A stretch of DNA of 64,000 nucleotides from Heligmosomoides polygyrus polygyrus (GCA_947396885.1 OX377205.1:51382676-51446675); one strand, 5' to 3'; shown: positions 1 through 10,303, numbered from the stretch's first letter. Notes: generated from the letters alone by a model not told the origin. Numbers and translations: made by a program.

Positions 1-542
1 GCATTTGTTCATCGTGGCAGGCTACTCAAACGCCATGACGACTGTCCTTTCGTCCATTATGCCCTTTTATTTCGCGCAAAGGACACAGGAACGCAGACCT
101 CCTCCATGCCTGTGTATCACTTACGTTAAATGCTTACATATCATTACCGTCTAGTAACGAACCCTACAGTCACGACAAGGTTGCTTTGCACAGCATATAG
201 TTAGAAAAACCCACAGAACGCAGGCGTTACTCTTTCAAATCTCCACCAAACAACACGATGCAAACATCCAGCATTACATGGGAACCGAACCCCGATCTCC
301 CTCCCATGAAACAGCGTCACTATCCACTGCACCCCGAACAGTTTGCTCGAACAGGCATGGCAGGCATACAGATGACTCACCATCAGGCCAGCGCTCGTGA
401 GGGCACCTTACCGCCGCGACTCACGGGAAAATGAGGAGGACCACCTCCACTTGATTTAACAACCTGACAAAAAGGGAAACATTATTTCATAATAAATCGA
501 GGGTGGGGATTCTCCTTATATGACTCGCTTTCCCGTTCAGAC
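1..542. other. No gene recognised
   Basis: I see no conserved protein, splice-supported exon or structured repeat here. The only open frame of note (201-383, minus) has no recognisable content. The stretch ends at the TTA target site of the MITE that follows. Confidence 0.5.
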
Positions 543-1061
543 TTAGGGCCTGTTCATACTTCGCCTCAAGAGCGACTTGTCGCCCGTGCAAAATATGCAT
601 ATTGATTCAAACCGAGCGCGCGCCGCCAAAAAGTGTTCATAAGGCCCGTGGACACTTCTGCGACTGCGCGACACGGCCATGGTGAAGGATAGGGCCGCGA
701 TGGGCGCGGCGCGACATAGCGACACGTGCCGCAGAGAGGGTCATGCACACTTTTGCGGATATCGCCGGCGATGCCGCGCTGAGTGCCGCAGGCTGGAATG
801 GTTCAAATCATTCCTAGCGGCACGACATGCACGGTCCCATTGCCTATAACGATGCTCCAACACGACCGCGCCGCGACCATCGGATTTCGCGGCGCTCCTC
901 TTGCCGCGCCGCGGTGTCGCAGAAGTGTGCATGGGCCTATACTCGAGCGCCGGCGCTGTCGCTCCAGTCGTAGCTGTCGCCTGTTCATACTTCCGCGCGC
1001 TGCGCACGCCACGCTCGCTGCGCCCTTGTCGCTGCTGTCACAAAGGATGAACAGGCCCTTA
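543..1061. mobile_element. PIF/Harbinger-like (Tourist-type) MITE
   Basis: A 513-bp GC-rich element (546-1058) has inverted ends GGGCCTGTTCAT at the left and its complement ending GGCCC at the right. It is flanked by the trinucleotide TTA on both sides (543-545 and 1059-1061). A 3-bp TTA duplication with termini beginning GGGCCTGTT is the known signature of PIF/Harbinger Tourist elements. No transposase is encoded, so it is non-autonomous. The open frames inside (for example 783-1109) are GC-driven shadows. Confidence 0.75.
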
Positions 1062-1470
1062 CGCTTCAGACCATCCCTTCCTAGGATGCCTAAGAAAAGC
1101 GAAAATTAACCAGAACGCTATTATAGTCAATCGGTGGCTCAACGATTAACCTAGTCAATACTATTCCCCCTAAGTAACTTCCGTTCTAAAATAGGCCCAC
1201 AGCATGCTTCCACTATGAAAGAGTGTTTGTGATTGACACGAAAATAGACTCCCTTAGACGTAAAAGTCACCAGTGAAACAGATTCACCGATTCTCCCTGT
1301 AGCTGAGAGAACCACGTGCTGCGTATTGACGCTCTTCACAGGTGTTTGCCGAACGTAGAGCTAATTGGCTAAGCAACGTATGACAATAAGGCAACGCCGC
1401 CTTCTGGTGTCGACGCAAACACTGAACGCTGAACGATGTCACGTGATCGAACACACGTAAATACTTAGTA
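1062..1470. other. No gene recognised
   Basis: Ordinary intergenic sequence between the Harbinger-like MITE and the TA target of the mariner at 1471. No exon or RNA signal seen. Confidence 0.5.
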
Positions 1471-2012
1471 TTAGGTAGTAAGGAAAGTTCTGGCCGTTTT
1501 TCCACGTTATTTTTGAAAAGCCATAACTCAGCTCAAACTGCACCGTATTATTCAAAATAAGCACAGTGATAATCATCACAACTCTGCCGAGTGATACCAG
1601 CTTAGATATGCCGTTTTCGTAAAAATCTGACGACCTAGACTGAATAATTCTCGGAACATAGATTCTACATCACGTTGGTTTCTAAACACTCTATCCTATA
1701 AAAAGCTATCTAGATGCCTGAAAAAGTGAAAGTCAGTTGGCACTCGGTCTGGCGAATATGTCGGGTGAGGGAGAGTTTCGACCTGCAGTTCGACCAATTT
1801 CTGGAGCACCATACATGCAGTCGTGCGTTGTCATGCAGAAGTAGCACGCAGTGTCGATTCACCATTGAAGGTGCTTTTTCTTCAATTTTGCATACATTTC
1901 CACCAGTTGCCAGTTCGCAGTACAGTTCTGCTGTTATCGTTTGGCCAGAAGGAAGAAAGGCAAAGTGGACTATTCCAGCTGCAGTCCACCAGACTGTAAT
2001 CATTGACTTCTT

Positions 2013-3273
2013 CAGGGATGTGCGTAATTACGATTTACGATTCTACGATTTGCGGCTATTTTTGCCAAATTTTTTACGATTTACGACATTTTGGGTCGCT
2101 TACTACTCGTTTAGTTGTAAATTTTGACCTTTAATCAGCAACTAATTGGCGTCCAAATTTATGTGGACCGGGTTGTAAAAGTGTGCCCACTCTAATGGTC
2201 GCTTTTATAGCGCATTACTACTTCCCTTTAGAGCTGTTTTTTTTTTTTGATGCTCTAATGTGTTAGTATGGCAGAAGAAGCTATCCTGTGCATAGGCTTC
2301 TCGAATACGACTTGTCAGTTTCCTAGAGAGAGACGAGTTTTCTAGATCCACTTCCTGTTTGGCAATAACGCCTAGTCAATTTGTTTGTAACAGATACACG
2401 CTAACCCTACCGAATAGAAATGACGCAAATCCACGATCGAACAACACCCTTGACTGGAAGCGGGGTTAGAAAGTTGCTACACTCATGTGTATGGGATAAA
2501 CCACCTAACTGGTTTTGACAGTTTTGGTCTCCGTTTTCGGTGCGATTGAGTTTATTGTGTTCACCCTATTTGATCCGTTTAGGACACCACATGCTCTCGG
2601 AGAGCAAACGTTCGTCGCAAAACTGGCAAAGAGTAGCCCGAGCGAGTGCAGAGAATTATTAAATAGTAGCGCCATATTTTAAAGACTTCAAAATCTGACA
2701 AGCACAGGCAAACTTGCATAGGAACCGGCACTCTAGGTAGGATTAGGTTACCGCTGGAGTTGTAGATCGTTAATTTCGCTCCAAGATGTAGAACAGCGGA
2801 GATCTCTCGGTGCGTCACACGATGGGATTGCGCCATGCGCTCACTTAGTACGCATGGCGCAATCCCGTCGTATGACTCAGTATGTTTGTTAGATTACTAC
2901 ATGTGCAGTTGCTGTTTTCGCCCGCATTGGTCAGTTGTGAAATGATTTTTTTAAATTTTTAGCTTTGATAGCGACCTTTTCGCTGAATTTTGCTAAGTTA
3001 TAGATAAACTAAAAAAATGGTAGGACCTAGGAATTCAAAAATATTCAAACGATGCGGGCTTTTTGTTGGAATACCATGACGTGAAAAGGGGAAATAGTTT
3101 GGTAAGAAAACTGTCCAGCTTGAGCTAAAAGTAACACGACAAACAAATAAATATCTAATCATATCTGGTTAACATTAGCAGAAAAACTCTTTGGAAATTT
3201 AGTTGTACTGTACCACATGTCAGGTGACTCTTACGATTTACGACATTTCAAATTTCATTTACGCACACCCCTG
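2013..3273. mobile_element. hAT-like non-autonomous element nested in mariner A
   Basis: The 1261-bp unit begins CAGGGATGTGCGTAA and ends with the complement of CAGGGGTGTGCGTAA. Both ends carry tracts built on TTTACGA/TCGTAAA. It is flanked by GACTTCTT (2005-2012) and GTCTTCTT (3274-3281), an 8-bp duplication with one mismatch. An 8-bp TSD with CAGGG-type termini fits the hAT superfamily. Mariner protein reading is continuous across the two flanks, which confirms insertion. No transposase is seen inside. A second copy of its left ~185 bp lies at 63104-63278. Confidence 0.8.
2819..2871. repeat. 21-bp-arm hairpin inside the hAT-like element
   Basis: Arms 2819-2839 and 2851-2871 are inverted copies with one mismatch around an 11-nt loop. 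The sequence is built on ATTGCGCCATGCG. Role unknown; it may be a relic of a smaller palindromic insertion. Confidence 0.7.
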
Positions 3274-3996
3274 GTCTTCTTGCAGTGCAAATCCGGCTTC
3301 GAAAAGGTTTTCGGGGCCTCGTTGACATTTACCCACTGAGCAGAGCGCTTCTTATTATATCGATAAATAAATAAATAAAAATATAGGATTCATTTCTCGT
3401 TGCAGGTGACAAATCGATGGAGGAACGGCTTCGTAGGATTTCTTCTGATCAGGGAGCTCGCGACCTCCACTCGCCTCATCTGCTGCGCTTCGGTAAGGTT
3501 GTGGGTGATCAGCAGCAACTGTCTTGGAGACCCCTAGGTTTCTTACTATCTCTCGAACTGGTTGCCGAGGGTCCTTTTCGACTACTTCCTCCAAGGCATC
3601 GTGATCAACGAGCAATGGACTTCCATTTCGTGCCTCGTCTTCAATCGATTCTCTTCCATTCCGAATGTTACTGAACCAGCGAAAAACGGTTCGCTTCGGG
3701 GAGGTACCTTCTTCCCATGCAGCGTTTACACCCACAACTGTTTCCATCACCGTCCGACTAAGTTTGAATTCGTGAAGTAGAACAGTTCAGAAAGCCGTCT
3801 TGTTCATGCTATAATTAATGTTCCCTAAGAAATCGGAAATGTTGAAAAAAAAAAACATATGAGAACACTTCAGCAAAAAGGACTATTTCCTCATCTGTGA
3901 AGCACAACTTATCGATTAGCTGATCAGCCGCTCAAATTTAGCGCAAGCTGATACCAAAGAGGCGCGAAAACTGCCAGAACTTTCCTTACAACCCAA

Positions 3997-4672
3997 TGGT
4001 TTAGTGGTGCTTCTCTACACCGATATTGCTGAGCAAACCTCGTTGTCCCTTTCCCGCACTTGTGGTTAAAAAGCGATTACTGAAAGCTTCTTGGCTGTGA
4101 GCCTAATTCTTTGCTTGTGGAACCTATGCAGAAGTAAATCAAAGCAAGCAACAGGTGAAAGACAGTGAACGGCTCAGAATTCGGCGCTGTGGTAGCTGAA
4201 AGAGCCGTCACCTTATAAGGTGACACACGAAGAAAAAAGAAACGAGACACGCTGGTAGTAAGGAAAAGAAACAAACAGCGCTATAGCTCTGTGCTCTTCT
4301 CAGCGTCAGCGGAGCAGAGCACTGAATTGGGCAGAAGAGCGGACTCTGTGGTGTGAGCCGCATGGTGACCTCCCCCAACTATCATAGCGCCCAGAATTCC
4401 CTCTGAATTAAATGAGTTGAATTCTTTTACGAATAGCTTTTTTCTTAGGGCGCATTTGGCACTGGAAGCAGAATGCTCATCAAACGTCAGAATTGCAGAA
4501 CAAAAATATCATCAGGCTACCTCAACAACGAATGAACGCTACACACGTGCGCAAATATTAGAACACGAACTTCTCTACCTATTGGAGCTCACACTGCAGG
4601 CTAAATGCGTAGGACTCCTGCCCCTACGATCTATTACTGAAGCAAAACACTTCAAAGGGACCCTTTATATTA
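3997..4672 (-). repeat. Interspersed 'GTGACC..CATAGCGCC' repeat copy; no gene
   Basis: The part 4150-4395 is a diverged inverted copy of 27840-28000: both contain the AGAGCTATAGCGCTG-like block, a pyrimidine-rich centre, and a block reading GGTGACC..CCCAA..CATAGCGCC. Related fragments with the ggactcc-ggtgtg motif occur at 21225-21320, 28290-28335 and 38431-38690. No coding signal is recognised in 3997-4672. Confidence 0.5.
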
Positions 4673-4734
4673 TTATCCTACCACCCTACTATAACTGACA
4701 GTGTAGGTGGTTGTGTCTGTCCGTCCGTCCGTCT

Positions 4735-4925
4735 GGGTTCAGAAGAGGTGTTACCAATGTCGCGCAAGGGGTGACTGGGTTCAGACGACGTGTCACCCGT
4801 GTCGCGCAGTTGGTGTCTGGGTTCAGAAGAGATGTCACAGATGTCGCTCGACAGGCGTCCGGGTTCAGAAGAGGTGTCACCGATGTCGCACTTGGGGTGT
4901 CTGGATTCAGACGACGCGTGACCGA
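4735..4925 (+). repeat. 42-bp minisatellite, ~4.5 units
   Basis: Units share GGGTTCAGA(A/C)GA..TGT.ACC.(A/G)TGTCGC. Because 42 is a multiple of 3, several frames stay open and give a 14-residue repeat beginning GFRR; this is a by-product, as the second copy at 51135-51550 has lost the frames. Confidence 0.85.
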
Positions 4926-5760
4926 TGGAGGTGACCAGCGAAGAGGGGACCAGTAAAGGAAGACCAGTAAAGGGAGGACCAGTGAAGGTGAGGGCATCAA
5001 TGGAGGACCAGTGAAGGGGTGGGCAGTGAAAGGGGGATCTGTAAAGGGGAACCAGTGAAGAGTGGATCATTAAAGGTGACCAGTAAAGAGAAGATCACCA
5101 AAGGTAGGACCAGTAATATAGGGGACAACGTACGGGAGAGGGTGGTAAAGGGGAACTAAGTGAAGGTGGGACCGCTCGAGGGTATCACCCAAGAAGTGGA
5201 ATCCAGTGAAGGGGAACAGTAAGGGGAGATCACTGAAGGGGGGGGGGGGAGGGGTCCAATGAAAGTCGGACTCGCAATGGGGGAGATGGTAAAGGGGAAC
5301 CACTTTAGAGGGGACCAGTAAAACAAGAAGTAAAACAGGGAACAGCAAAAGGAGGATCAGTAACTTGAGGGCCAGTGAAGGTGGGAGCAGTAATGGGGGA
5401 TTAGTGAAAGGAAAGCCACTGAGGTGGGGAACGTAAAGTTGGAGCAGTGAAGAGGGGACGAGTAAGGAGGGCTAGTCAAGGGGAACAGCGAAAGGGGATC
5501 AGTACCGAAGATCATTAAAGGGAATGACCAATAAAGGTGGGAGCAGTAATGGGGGACCAGTGAGGGGGGGGGGGGGACGGTAAAGGGGGGCCAGTAAGAG
5601 GGACTACAAAAGGTAAGAACAGTGAAATGGGATCAGTACCAGGGGACTGGTAAAGCGAAGACCAGTAAAGCTCGGAGCACTATCGAAGGGCCATTTAAGG
5701 GGGTGGGGCACCAGCAAAGGGAGGCCAGTGAAGAGATAGAGTGAGGGGACCAGTGGAAGC
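4926..5760 (+). repeat. G-rich 'gaccagtgaagggg' minisatellite
   Basis: Irregular units of about 15-30 bp contain (A)CCAGT(A/G)A(A/G)GGGG on the plus strand. G-runs reach 12 (5238-5249) and 13 (5564-5576). The strand asymmetry is strong, giving G-quadruplex potential on the plus strand. The same type of array lies at 14840-15740 and 51560-52345. Confidence 0.85.
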
Positions 5761-6372
5761 AGCAGCATGTATCGGGCTTCAGAAGACTTGCTACAGGCAT
5801 CGTGCCACGTGTTCCGGGTGCAAAAGACGTGTCATAGACGTCGTGGCAACGTCGTAACACATGCGTCGGGGTTCAACAAATGTGTCACAGATGTTAGCAA
5901 CATGCATCTGGATTTACACCACGTATTCCAGACGTCGTACAGCGCGCGTCTAGATCTAGAAGACGTGCCACAGGTCACACTTTGCACGGCATCCGTGAGA
6001 AGAATTTTTAAAGGCTTCGTTCTACAAGTGTGCGCGTACTTGACTCTCACTATGATTTTTTAAATTTTTATTTCACTCCGGCACAAGGGTAAGGGGTGTT
6101 GCTGTGGTGGGGGTGGGTGGTAGGAAGTGGGACTAAGGGAATCGGAGTAATATTATTGCCGTCGGACAGTTAATGGTATCGAGCCTACCAACACCGATTG
6201 GTTTCATTTATGTTTCCGCAGATTAAGCATTTTGGATTGAGACTCTCACAATCTGTTTTTCACGACTAGAGAACGTGTACCTCGTAGAATCAAACGCGTA
6301 CGTGCGATAGAGGGTGGATAGGCCCCATAGGAGCAGTTTGGAAGATTCTGCACAACCCTATCCTATTATATA

Positions 6373-6667
6373 TATATAAAGGATAAAGGATAAAGGACGG
6401 CGTTACTCAATCCCTTCTGGGATGCGCCAGCGCACTCTACTTCTACGGGATGTCGTGGAGGCGACATGAATGCGTATTTGGCCATACAATGACTTGCGGT
6501 GGCCAGCCGATGAACAAGTCAGCGCTCTATCCTTCCCAGACAAGTCTGGTACCAATTCACCGACCCCGGAGGGATGGAAGGCTTGGTTGGCCTGGGCGGG
6601 AAATCCGAACCAGGAACCTGGTATCGGGTGCACGCGACAGTCGCGCCTCCTCCGACTGCGCTACACA
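6373..6667 (-). mobile_element. tRNA-derived SINE, full length, inserted in the Helentron-like copy
   Basis: Read on the minus strand, it begins near 6667 with a tRNA-like head. It has an A-box-like TAGCGCAGTCGG and a degenerate B box (GGTTCGGATTTC, about 6598-6609). A central domain contains AAGCCTTCCATC and TTGGTACCAGACTTGTCTGG, and the tail is an (ATCCTTT)3 repeat at 6373-6396. TA-rich sequence lies on both sides, which fits a TA-rich target duplication. The corresponding site of the 51-kb copy has only (TA)n, which confirms insertion. Partial copies are at 6875-7045, 33004-33190 and 42530-42600. Confidence 0.75.
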
Positions 6668-6874
6668 CGCCCATATATATATATATATAGTAAAATCAGT
6701 TTTTTACTGTAATGAACGTAAAAAGGTCTAGAGAAGAAAGGATCACTGTCGGAGGTGCTCTATTCTCGGGGTTTGGAGAAGAAGCCCTCAAGCAGACGTT
6801 TGGCGGTCGCTAGGTCGCTGAACGTCTGCCAAACCAGTAAAGCCATACAAGTGGAAGTGAAGCACAAGGGCCAG

Positions 6875-7045
6875 CGCTAGTCAATCCCTTTGTGGAATAC
6901 GCCATTATACTTCTTCAAAACATCGTAAAGACAATTTGAACTCGTATTTCGCAACTAATTTGCGGTTTTATCCTTCCCTGGCGAGCCTGGTACTAATTCA
7001 CCGGACCCGGGAGATGGAAGGCTTGGTTGGTATGAGCGGGTAAAT
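6875..7045 (-). mobile_element. Partial copy of the same SINE family
   Basis: Matches the centre and tail half of the SINE at 6373-6667 (TCAATCCCTT..GGAATACGCC; TCCTTCCCTGGCGAGCCTGG; ATGGAAGGCTTGGTTGG). The tRNA head is missing. Confidence 0.65.
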
Positions 7046-9390
7046 AGCAGCTTTAATTATGAAAGAATGGAAAAGTAAAACCGGCTCCTCATACACATCC
7101 TTTAAGCACCTTCCAATACCGGAGCTCCAACCTGCCCCTCGTACAAATGATACGGTCGTGCTGGCTAGATGCTGGATACAAGGTCGTCCCTATCTGGAAG
7201 TACCGCCTAATGCTTGACAACAACAGACTTTACGCGCTCGCGTATGCGGCTGCACTATTATCTACTGTGCAATTTTCAGATGCGCGTACGACCTCCTTAC
7301 CGAAATGTTCAAGAAATCATAGCAACACGTACTAATACCGTGTAGTCCCCCCTTAGGTTTCCTCATCGGAACAAGAAGCTAAAAATGAATTCCCAAACAA
7401 AACTTTTCAGATGAAACCGAACCCGAGAATATGTGGCGATAATTCGATTTTTAGATGTTAGACAAACTATTCTGCCAATCGTCCACTTCAACAAACTCTG
7501 TAATTATGTAGTCAGAAAGAAACGTGAATGAGAAGCTGCCCACCAGGACTGTCTCCAATTGTGCACGAGATATCCGAACAATCTTTGCATCGAATGCTGC
7601 TCAAAAGCCTTGAAAACTGTTCAAACCGTTGAAACTTAGGTACCTCATCATCTCGAGCTATCTTTTACCACCAATACTTCCAGAGTGAACAGCAATTTCA
7701 AGAAAGATGATAAAACCCTTTTAGGTGAAGTTCTCTCTCTCAATTCCGTTTTCACAGACGAACCTTAACAATCGCTTCACCACCCGAGCGAATCCCCAAG
7801 CACAATCGATGCGTCTACGCAAACTCGGAACCTGTTCAGGTGGTGATCGAAATCAACACGACTATCACAAGGCCTAAACCGGAATCGAAGCGAATCGATC
7901 ACTCTCCGCGCAGCCATCACCTCCCATAGGTTGACGGGAACCGCAAAAGAAAGGGAAAGTAGCCCACTCCTGATTAGTGAGGAACATTTCAACAAAATCA
8001 CAACGATATATTATAGGTTCGTGATACTACCAGAAAAGTTCTTCCGAACGAAACAGGACAACTTTGCTTGAACAGCATTTTTCAATGGATGTCTTCCATC
8101 AAGCTTATGGTTGGCATTTAGACATCTTGAAAATAGTATGATGCTAAAGGCTGTTTCGTTCGGAAGAACTTCTTCCAAAGTTAGCACACAGCAGCAGACT
8201 TCACTTCTACTACATCCAGACTTTGAGCTTTGAGCGGTGCTTCATGGAAAACCTGCAACAATACGAAAACATCCTATTTAATTAGGATGAGTCATACGTA
8301 ATCGCGATTTTTGCCAAACCGGCTTCTTATTCTTTTACTTGAGTCGCTGCTGCTATGGCGCCGGATATAGACCGACCTCTTGAGTCTTGGAATTTGACCT
8401 TCCCAGCTCTTCCCAAGTAGGAGCAGAACAAGACAGCCAGTGATTATATATGAACAACTAGAACACAATCCGCTCTCAATAGCAGGACCTGTCAAAATTG
8501 GGCAGAAAATTCTGTGAAAGCAACTTCGGCTTCTGCGATAGGAGAGCCCAACCTCTGAAAGGGGCGAAGCGAAAACGGGAAATGAACTTGACGTAAGTTT
8601 GCCAGAATTGCTCCAACGTTATGTTCTAAAGACTTTAAAAGTCCCACTTCAAAAGTCGCGCTTCCGAAGGACTCGGCAAAGTTGCCATTGGAAATGCAAA
8701 CTTCGGTTACTTGGTAAACTGTACAAGAAAGCATAATTGGGGCAACCGGGGATCAACGGCACACAAAAATACAAAATTCGACGTTCCCGCGAAAACTTGG
8801 TTCAAGAGCCGAAAATGAACATGTACAGGTTATTGCTTCAGTCTATGTAGAACCTGAGTATACGAAAGGAAGCGGTTCAGGGTGCGGAATATCTCGTCCT
8901 TCCCTATTCAGACCATAATGGCATCTCTGAGTTGGCGACCGTAACCGCGATTCTCTTTAAGGGGCGGTTCGAGTCAAGAAAAAAGACTGGGTTTGGGCTT
9001 TCATAACCTGCATCTGGAACGACCATCCTCCTCCCATCATCTACATCCACAAACAAGGGAGGTGTGTTGTTGTCATTCACAGGTATCAGTCATTGGTGCA
9101 TCCCATAAACGCAATCAGCGGACAGCAGGCATGACACGAACGGCGTGAAATTGGGCATCATGACAAAGGCTCTCCCACAACATCGACTTGCTAATGTCAA
9201 CTGAACCTCAAGACCTAATCAAGGTGCCCGTCATAACGGCTGACGGCAGTTACAAACCGTCTAATCGAGTATTTCGGTAATCGATACAAACGACAAGTGC
9301 TTAGGCTCTCCACAACACACTCAACGTTGTTGTTCGCACTAACGAGCGACAATGTCATGCGGCCAATGTATAAAATAAAAAATAATTTTT
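7046..9390. other. No gene recognised (one small fold-back)
   Basis: No frame shows a known domain or a convincing exon chain. A minus-strand Ser/Arg-rich frame at 8292-8495 and a minus frame at 8492-8734 are the only protein-like pieces; neither could be tied to the TULP4-like gene upstream of it on the same strand. Confidence 0.4.
8037..8170. repeat. 20-bp perfect inverted repeat, 94-bp spacer
   Basis: 8037-8056 (AGTTCTTCCGAACGAAACAG) is repeated exactly inverted at 8151-8170. It may be the ends of a 134-bp fold-back element; no convincing flanking duplication was seen. Confidence 0.7.
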
Positions 9391-9399
9391 AAAATTCCA

Positions 9400-9430
9400 G
9401 CTTCGTTTCGCCACTGCCTTCACACGAACC
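9400..9430 (-). ncRNA. Degenerate half of the permuted hammerhead motif
   Basis: Minus strand, in order: GGTTCG (9430-9425), U, G (9423), TGAAGG (9422-9417), CA, GTGGC (9414-9410), GAAA (9409-9406), CGAAGC (9405-9400). This is the same order and spacing as the downstream half of the ribozyme-like motif at 36292-36331, including a 2-nt linker between the stem I and stem II strands. The cleavage-site nucleotide is G, which hammerheads do not accept, and the CTGATGA strand is absent upstream, so I take it as a dead copy. Confidence 0.45.
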
Positions 9431-9530
9431 TGTTGATGTAACATCACCAAGAAAAGCAGCGAAAAGCTGTTTAGCGATACAAACAGACAAAAGAGTGGAT
9501 GGTTGGGGAGCTCAGTAGTGGATGGTTGGT

Positions 9531-9755
9531 AAGCCGAAGCCGCACTCTGGTTTCCGAGCAGGACGCTAGCCCATTGCACCAACCGCGCTGTTTGATCACA
9601 TGCAACATCCACATACAATGGCTACTGATAGCCATTGCAGCGAGGAGATCACGGATGTCGCGTGCGACTAAACTGCGGTACTGGTTCAGTGGGCTAGCGT
9701 CGTACTCGGAAAGCACAGAATGCGGGCTCGATACCTGCGTGGACAAGAATCGCAG
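9531..9755. repeat. Two tRNA-like heads in inverted orientation
   Basis: One tRNA-like segment runs on the minus strand (about 9600-9531: TTGGTGCAATGGGCTAGCG) and a homologous one on the plus strand (9676-9740: A-box-like TGGTTCAGTGG 9682-9692, B-box-like GGCTCGATACC 9725-9735). A palindrome around CAATGGCTA/TAGCCATTG (about 9618-9640) lies between them. Neither folds into a convincing full tRNA with an acceptor stem, so they are SINE-type or fold-back relics. The pair at 47950-48175 has the same arrangement. Confidence 0.5.
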
Positions 9756-10141
9756 CACCTGACTCTGCAATCCGTTATGCCTCACACATATATTTCTCAT
9801 AACTGTGCTCATCACAGAGAGTATCTCCGAAGTCAGGAGCAGCATTAATGCTCAAAGAATTATTCTTTGCCCTCATTCTCTCCAGGGTAACATATTGCGT
9901 TACAATTTAGCTCTTGGACGCATGTCTTAAAACAGAGATCGAAAGGATGCAGGGATAATTCAAAGTAAAAAGGCGGAGAAGACGGAAGTTGGAAATAATT
10001 GAGATGGAGTGAACATCAGTGGAATGGAAATCGATGAAGCGGAACAAATTTAAAGCCTCAGAAAGAGATACGTGAGATTAAATTAAACAGGGCAGAACCT
10101 CAAAGTGCATCGAAAATTTAAAAAAAAAATCAGTATGTCAC

Positions 10142-10225
10142 TATGCCAGAACGCCACCCACAAACGTCCAGCAACTCCAGCTCTCGAAAACGACGTAAAC
10201 AGCATGATATGTCTGGTGGCAACGT
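10142..10225 (+). other. Coding-like stretch left of the RTE insertion
   Basis: Two plus-strand frames are open up to the RTE target site. One begins with ATG at 10143 and is Ser/Arg/Lys-rich (SSSRKRRKQHD). The other becomes continuous, once the RTE and one target copy are removed, with the frame entering 13355-13480. No homologue is recognised. It could be an exon broken by the LINE or chance open sequence. Confidence 0.25.
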
Positions 10226-10303
10226 AGTGGCGATGTCCGTTCCTCCACGTGGTGCCACTGGAAACTGCTCGCTCTGCGAGCTAAGCTAAGCACGGACACT
10301 CGA

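Larger units (their letters stand above)
1710..3750 (-). pseudogene. Mariner transposase pseudogene, interrupted
   Basis: On the minus strand the N-terminal helix-turn-helix part lies at about 3750-3560 (ERTVFRW-like and GRPxxxD-like region) and shifts frame after the 'GVSKTV' block. The catalytic-domain part follows, with a CDEKW-like block in which Trp is now a stop (about 3395), a run of TTTA repeats at 3361-3385, then YNKKRSAQW and PKTFSKPDLH at about 3345-3285. The reading then jumps the nested element and resumes as KKSMITVWWTAAG at 2012. The HDNAR box survives near 1830. At least one stop, two frame changes and one insertion make it non-functional. Family membership is certain; the mariner subfamily is not. 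Confidence 0.85.
1471..3996 (-). mobile_element. Mariner element A, split by a nested insertion
   Basis: Inverted termini are readable at both ends: the left starts TTAGGTAGTAAGGAAAGTTC at 1471 after TA, and the right is its complement (3968-3996), followed by TG where TA is expected. Removing the nested 1261-bp element and one 8-bp target copy leaves about 1.26 kb, the normal full length of a mariner. Coding sense is the minus strand. The transposase is decayed (next entry). The termini resemble those of the remnant at 19542-20310 and differ from the element at 21442. Confidence 0.85.
4677..6845 (+). mobile_element. Helentron-like (DINE-like) minisatellite element, copy 1
   Basis: This long non-coding repeat shares its whole plan with 51023-53037. 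At the left is a short hairpin (ACCACCCTAC 4680-4689 with GTAGGTGGT 4703-4711) followed by GTCTGTCCGTCCG. Next come 42-bp tandem units, a G-rich 'gaccagtgaagggg' minisatellite (about 4920-5760), more diverged 42-bp units (5765-5990), and a conserved 3' block with a stem (GGATAGG 6316-6322 / CCTATCC 6357-6363). After a SINE insertion (6373-6667) the homology resumes in a block ending with a CAGACGTT/AACGTCTG hairpin (about 6797-6838). Helentron/DINE elements are known for end hairpins and internal minisatellites; assignment to that group is inference because no Rep/helicase is present. Confidence 0.5.

Noticed and set aside
4711..4956. Open frame with a 14-residue GFRR repeat
   Set aside because: It is the translation of a 42-bp minisatellite; three overlapping frames are open and the second copy of the array has lost them.
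8292..8495. Minus-strand Ser/Arg-rich frame as a further TULP4-like exon
   Set aside because: No match to family blocks and no splice pair that keeps phase with exon 2.
8492..8734. Minus frame with VYQVTEVCISNG as a tubby-domain exon
   Set aside because: It lacks the tubby-domain VYQLDFxGRVT pattern and further family residues.
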